A stretch of DNA of 64,000 nt, from contig JH720298.1 in the NCBI GenBank assembly GCA_000231825.2, forward strand, positions 1,183,452-1,247,451, read 5' to 3'. A program made the position numbers and the translations under genes. This DNA comes from Tetrahymena elliotti 4EA (Eukaryota; Ciliophora; Oligohymenophorea; Hymenostomatida; Tetrahymenidae). The notes under the pieces were generated by a model, which searched no databases, had not been told where the DNA came from, and saw nothing but the letters and a program-made list of their open reading frames with translations. This document shows positions 62,240 through 64,000 of the stretch, piece by piece; position 1 is the first letter of the stretch; the number at the start of each line of letters is the position of its first letter.

Positions 62240-62920
62240 ATGTTGAATAGAAGAGCTAATTACTAACTAATTTGCCAAAAACAAATAAATTTTAATTAAA
62301 TTGAGTTGGCAGTTGATGAGCCTAGATGCCTATATAAGAATATCCTCCATTGCAAGAAGTTTGATAATTATTTACAATTTCAGCAATATACTAAAAGCTT
62401 TAATGATCAATTAAATCAATCAAAATAGTAAATAAATTAAGAAGAAGAAGAAGAAACTTTTACTAATAATAAACTAACTCTGTCCAAAGAAAGGCTTACT
62501 ACCTTCCTCAAATCAAGAAAAGGAAACATTTACAAAAATATTTTAAAGGGCTTTAGGAGACATATTTAAAAATGTTAAAATATTGAATAGTAAATAAAAT
62601 ATGAGAATTTAACCTAAAATTCATGGAGCTTTAAAAAAATAAAAAGAAGAATCACTTAAACATTAAAAATTGATAACAGATGCAATTTAAGGTTTAAAAA
62701 CTTATTAAAAAATGAAAATTTATAACAAATATTTATTTACTATCTGGAAAACTCAGAGCAGCTTTGGTTAAAAAACTCTAAATTGTCAAATAAAGAAGAA
62801 TATAAGCATTATATTAAAATTATTTTATAAGCAAATGAACAAAAAATACTTCTTTAAAGTACTTGGCATTATCAAAAAAAAAGAAAATTTATATTTAAAT
62901 CAGAAAATAATTGATATCAA
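60660..62920. repeat. segmental duplication, copy 2 (contains family copy H)
   Basis: Counterpart of 58.09-60.4 kb in the same orientation; contains the intact member of the pair. Confidence 0.7.
62240..62914 (+). CDS. array family copy H, hypothetical protein (224 aa)
   Basis: A single exon of 225 codons. It starts MLNRRANYQLICQKQINFN, has PRCLYKNIL and YLQFQQYTKSFNDQLNQS, an acidic run EEEEE, then SRKGNIYKNILKGFRRHIQK, IKRRITQTLKIDNRCNLR, FKNLLKNENLQQIFIYYL, and EQLWLKNSKLSNKEEYKHYI, with a longer tail than other copies. The frame is intact, unlike its duplicate G. It has the highest Glu content in the linker, but otherwise conforms to the family. Confidence 0.85.
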
Positions 62921-62959
62921 ACAGTATTCTTATTCTTAAGATATCTTTCTTTTAAAATG

Positions 62960-63930
62960 AAATTTTCTTTCTGATCATAAAAAAATATTATATTTTTATG
63001 TATTGAATGTAAAGAATAAAAAAAAATAATCTTATTTTCAATTTAAATGTTTTTCTTCTTTTTTTAAATTTATTCCTAATAAATTTTCTTTTTTTAGAGG
63101 AAATAACACACACATTACAATAAAAGAATCTAATGTTTTTATGTACTGAATCAAAAAAAGATCAAAAAAATAACCAAATTTCCAATTTAAATATGCTTTC
63201 CTGCTTTTTTAAATTTACTACTGAATAAATTGTCTTAATTATTTTCTTTTTAGAGGAGGAAATAACACAATTGCCATAAAAAAATCTAATGCTTTTATAT
63301 ATGTATTGAATTAAAAAAGATCAAAAAAATGATCAAATTTTCAATTTAAATGCGTTATTCTGTTTTTTAAAAATTTACTACTTTATAAATTTTCTCAATT
63401 TAATGATAGAGTATGGAAAAACCCTCATATATTTCTTTAAAACTAAATTTTTAAGGCTTTAATTCTTTAATTGTTAACAAAACTCTTTTTATTGAAATGA
63501 AATTCATAATTTAGATTATAGTGTGCCTCATTTAGTAAGCCAGTTGATTTCAAAAGTTATGATTAGTAAGGAGTTCAGGGAAAAATTTTAACTTCAATTT
63601 GAGGAAATAACACAATTACCATAAAAAAATCAAAAATTTTTATGTACTATTATTGTATTAAAAGAAGATCAAAACAATTATCAAAAAAAATAATCAAATT
63701 TTAGGTTTAAATATGTTATTCTGTTTTTTTAAAATTTATTAATTTCTAAATTTTCTTAATTTGTTTCATTTGAGAAAAGAGTATGCAATTACCATAAAAA
63801 AATCTAATATTTTTAAGTTTAATTATTGAATGGAAAGATGATCAAAAAAATAATCAAATTTTCAGTTTAAATGTGTTATTCTGTTTTTTTAAAAATTTTC
63901 TTCTTTTGGTTTGGTTTTATGAAAGATGGT
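62960..63930. repeat. tandem repeat at right end, units of about 160-170 bp
   Basis: Units share AAAAAATCTAATG..TTTTATGTA, AAGATCAAAAAAATAATCAA, TTTTCAATTTAAATATG and, in several, AGAGGAAATAACACA. The GATCAAAA landmark occurs near 63160, 63318, 63665 and 63840, with a weaker unit near 63010. A related single copy lies near 60470. It probably continues past the window edge. Confidence 0.65.
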
Positions 63931-64000
63931 TTATTGAATTTATTATTATATATTTTTACATTATTTTCTTGAGAAATCATGTTGTGTATGTGTCATATAA

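Overview
The window reads as nuclear DNA of a ciliate that uses the Tetrahymena-type genetic code (TAA and TAG read as glutamine, TGA the only stop). It is very A+T-rich, convincing protein frames carry many in-frame TAA/TAG codons, and introns are short, A+T-rich and GT..AG. Protein content (pseudokinase, MORN, RING, WD40, Cache/TPR proteins, Q/N-rich tracts) fits Tetrahymena or a close relative; the species is my inference. Under the standard code almost nothing is visible, so all gene models here were built by reading with the ciliate code and checking that exon lengths sum to whole codons.

Region 1 (1-22.1 kb) is gene-rich. Left to right: a repeat-bearing flank with a candidate structured RNA (about 1.4-1.66 kb); a 1690-aa pseudokinase with formin-like proline repeats (+); a 338-aa MORN-repeat protein 60 bp downstream (+); a 413-aa membrane-anchored RING-H2 protein (+); an 8-exon WD40 protein (-); a doubtful 219-aa protein (-); a diverged tandem-repeat block; and a 1478-aa receptor-like protein with a Cache-type ectodomain, two membrane segments and TPR-like repeats (-).

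Region 2 (23.7-64 kb) is very different: far more A+T-rich, sparse, and organised around one small gene family. Eight copies (A-H) all lie on the + strand, at 23.75, 29.0, 32.9, 36.0, 41.5, 48.5, 59.7 and 62.2 kb. Seven are intact (215-236 aa) and one (G) is a frameshifted pseudogene. Each ends in the same basic, probably helical domain of about 120 residues that I do not recognise. A and B share one intron at the same site and phase; C-H have none. The array grew at least twice by segmental duplication: D/E with several kb of flank (offset about 5.5 kb) and G/H with about 2.3 kb (offset about 2.5 kb). Between F and G lies a decayed unrelated gene (about 54.2-55.5 kb) flanked by a direct duplication (53.0-53.9 and 57.2-58.1 kb). 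The right end is a tandem repeat of about 160-170 bp units.

The most noteworthy system is this local birth-and-death array of a fast-evolving, apparently lineage-specific gene family in a gene-poor region. I saw no telomeric repeats, tRNA or rRNA genes, CRISPR array, or transposase. In this composition long TGA-free frames arise by chance, so frame length alone was not accepted as evidence.
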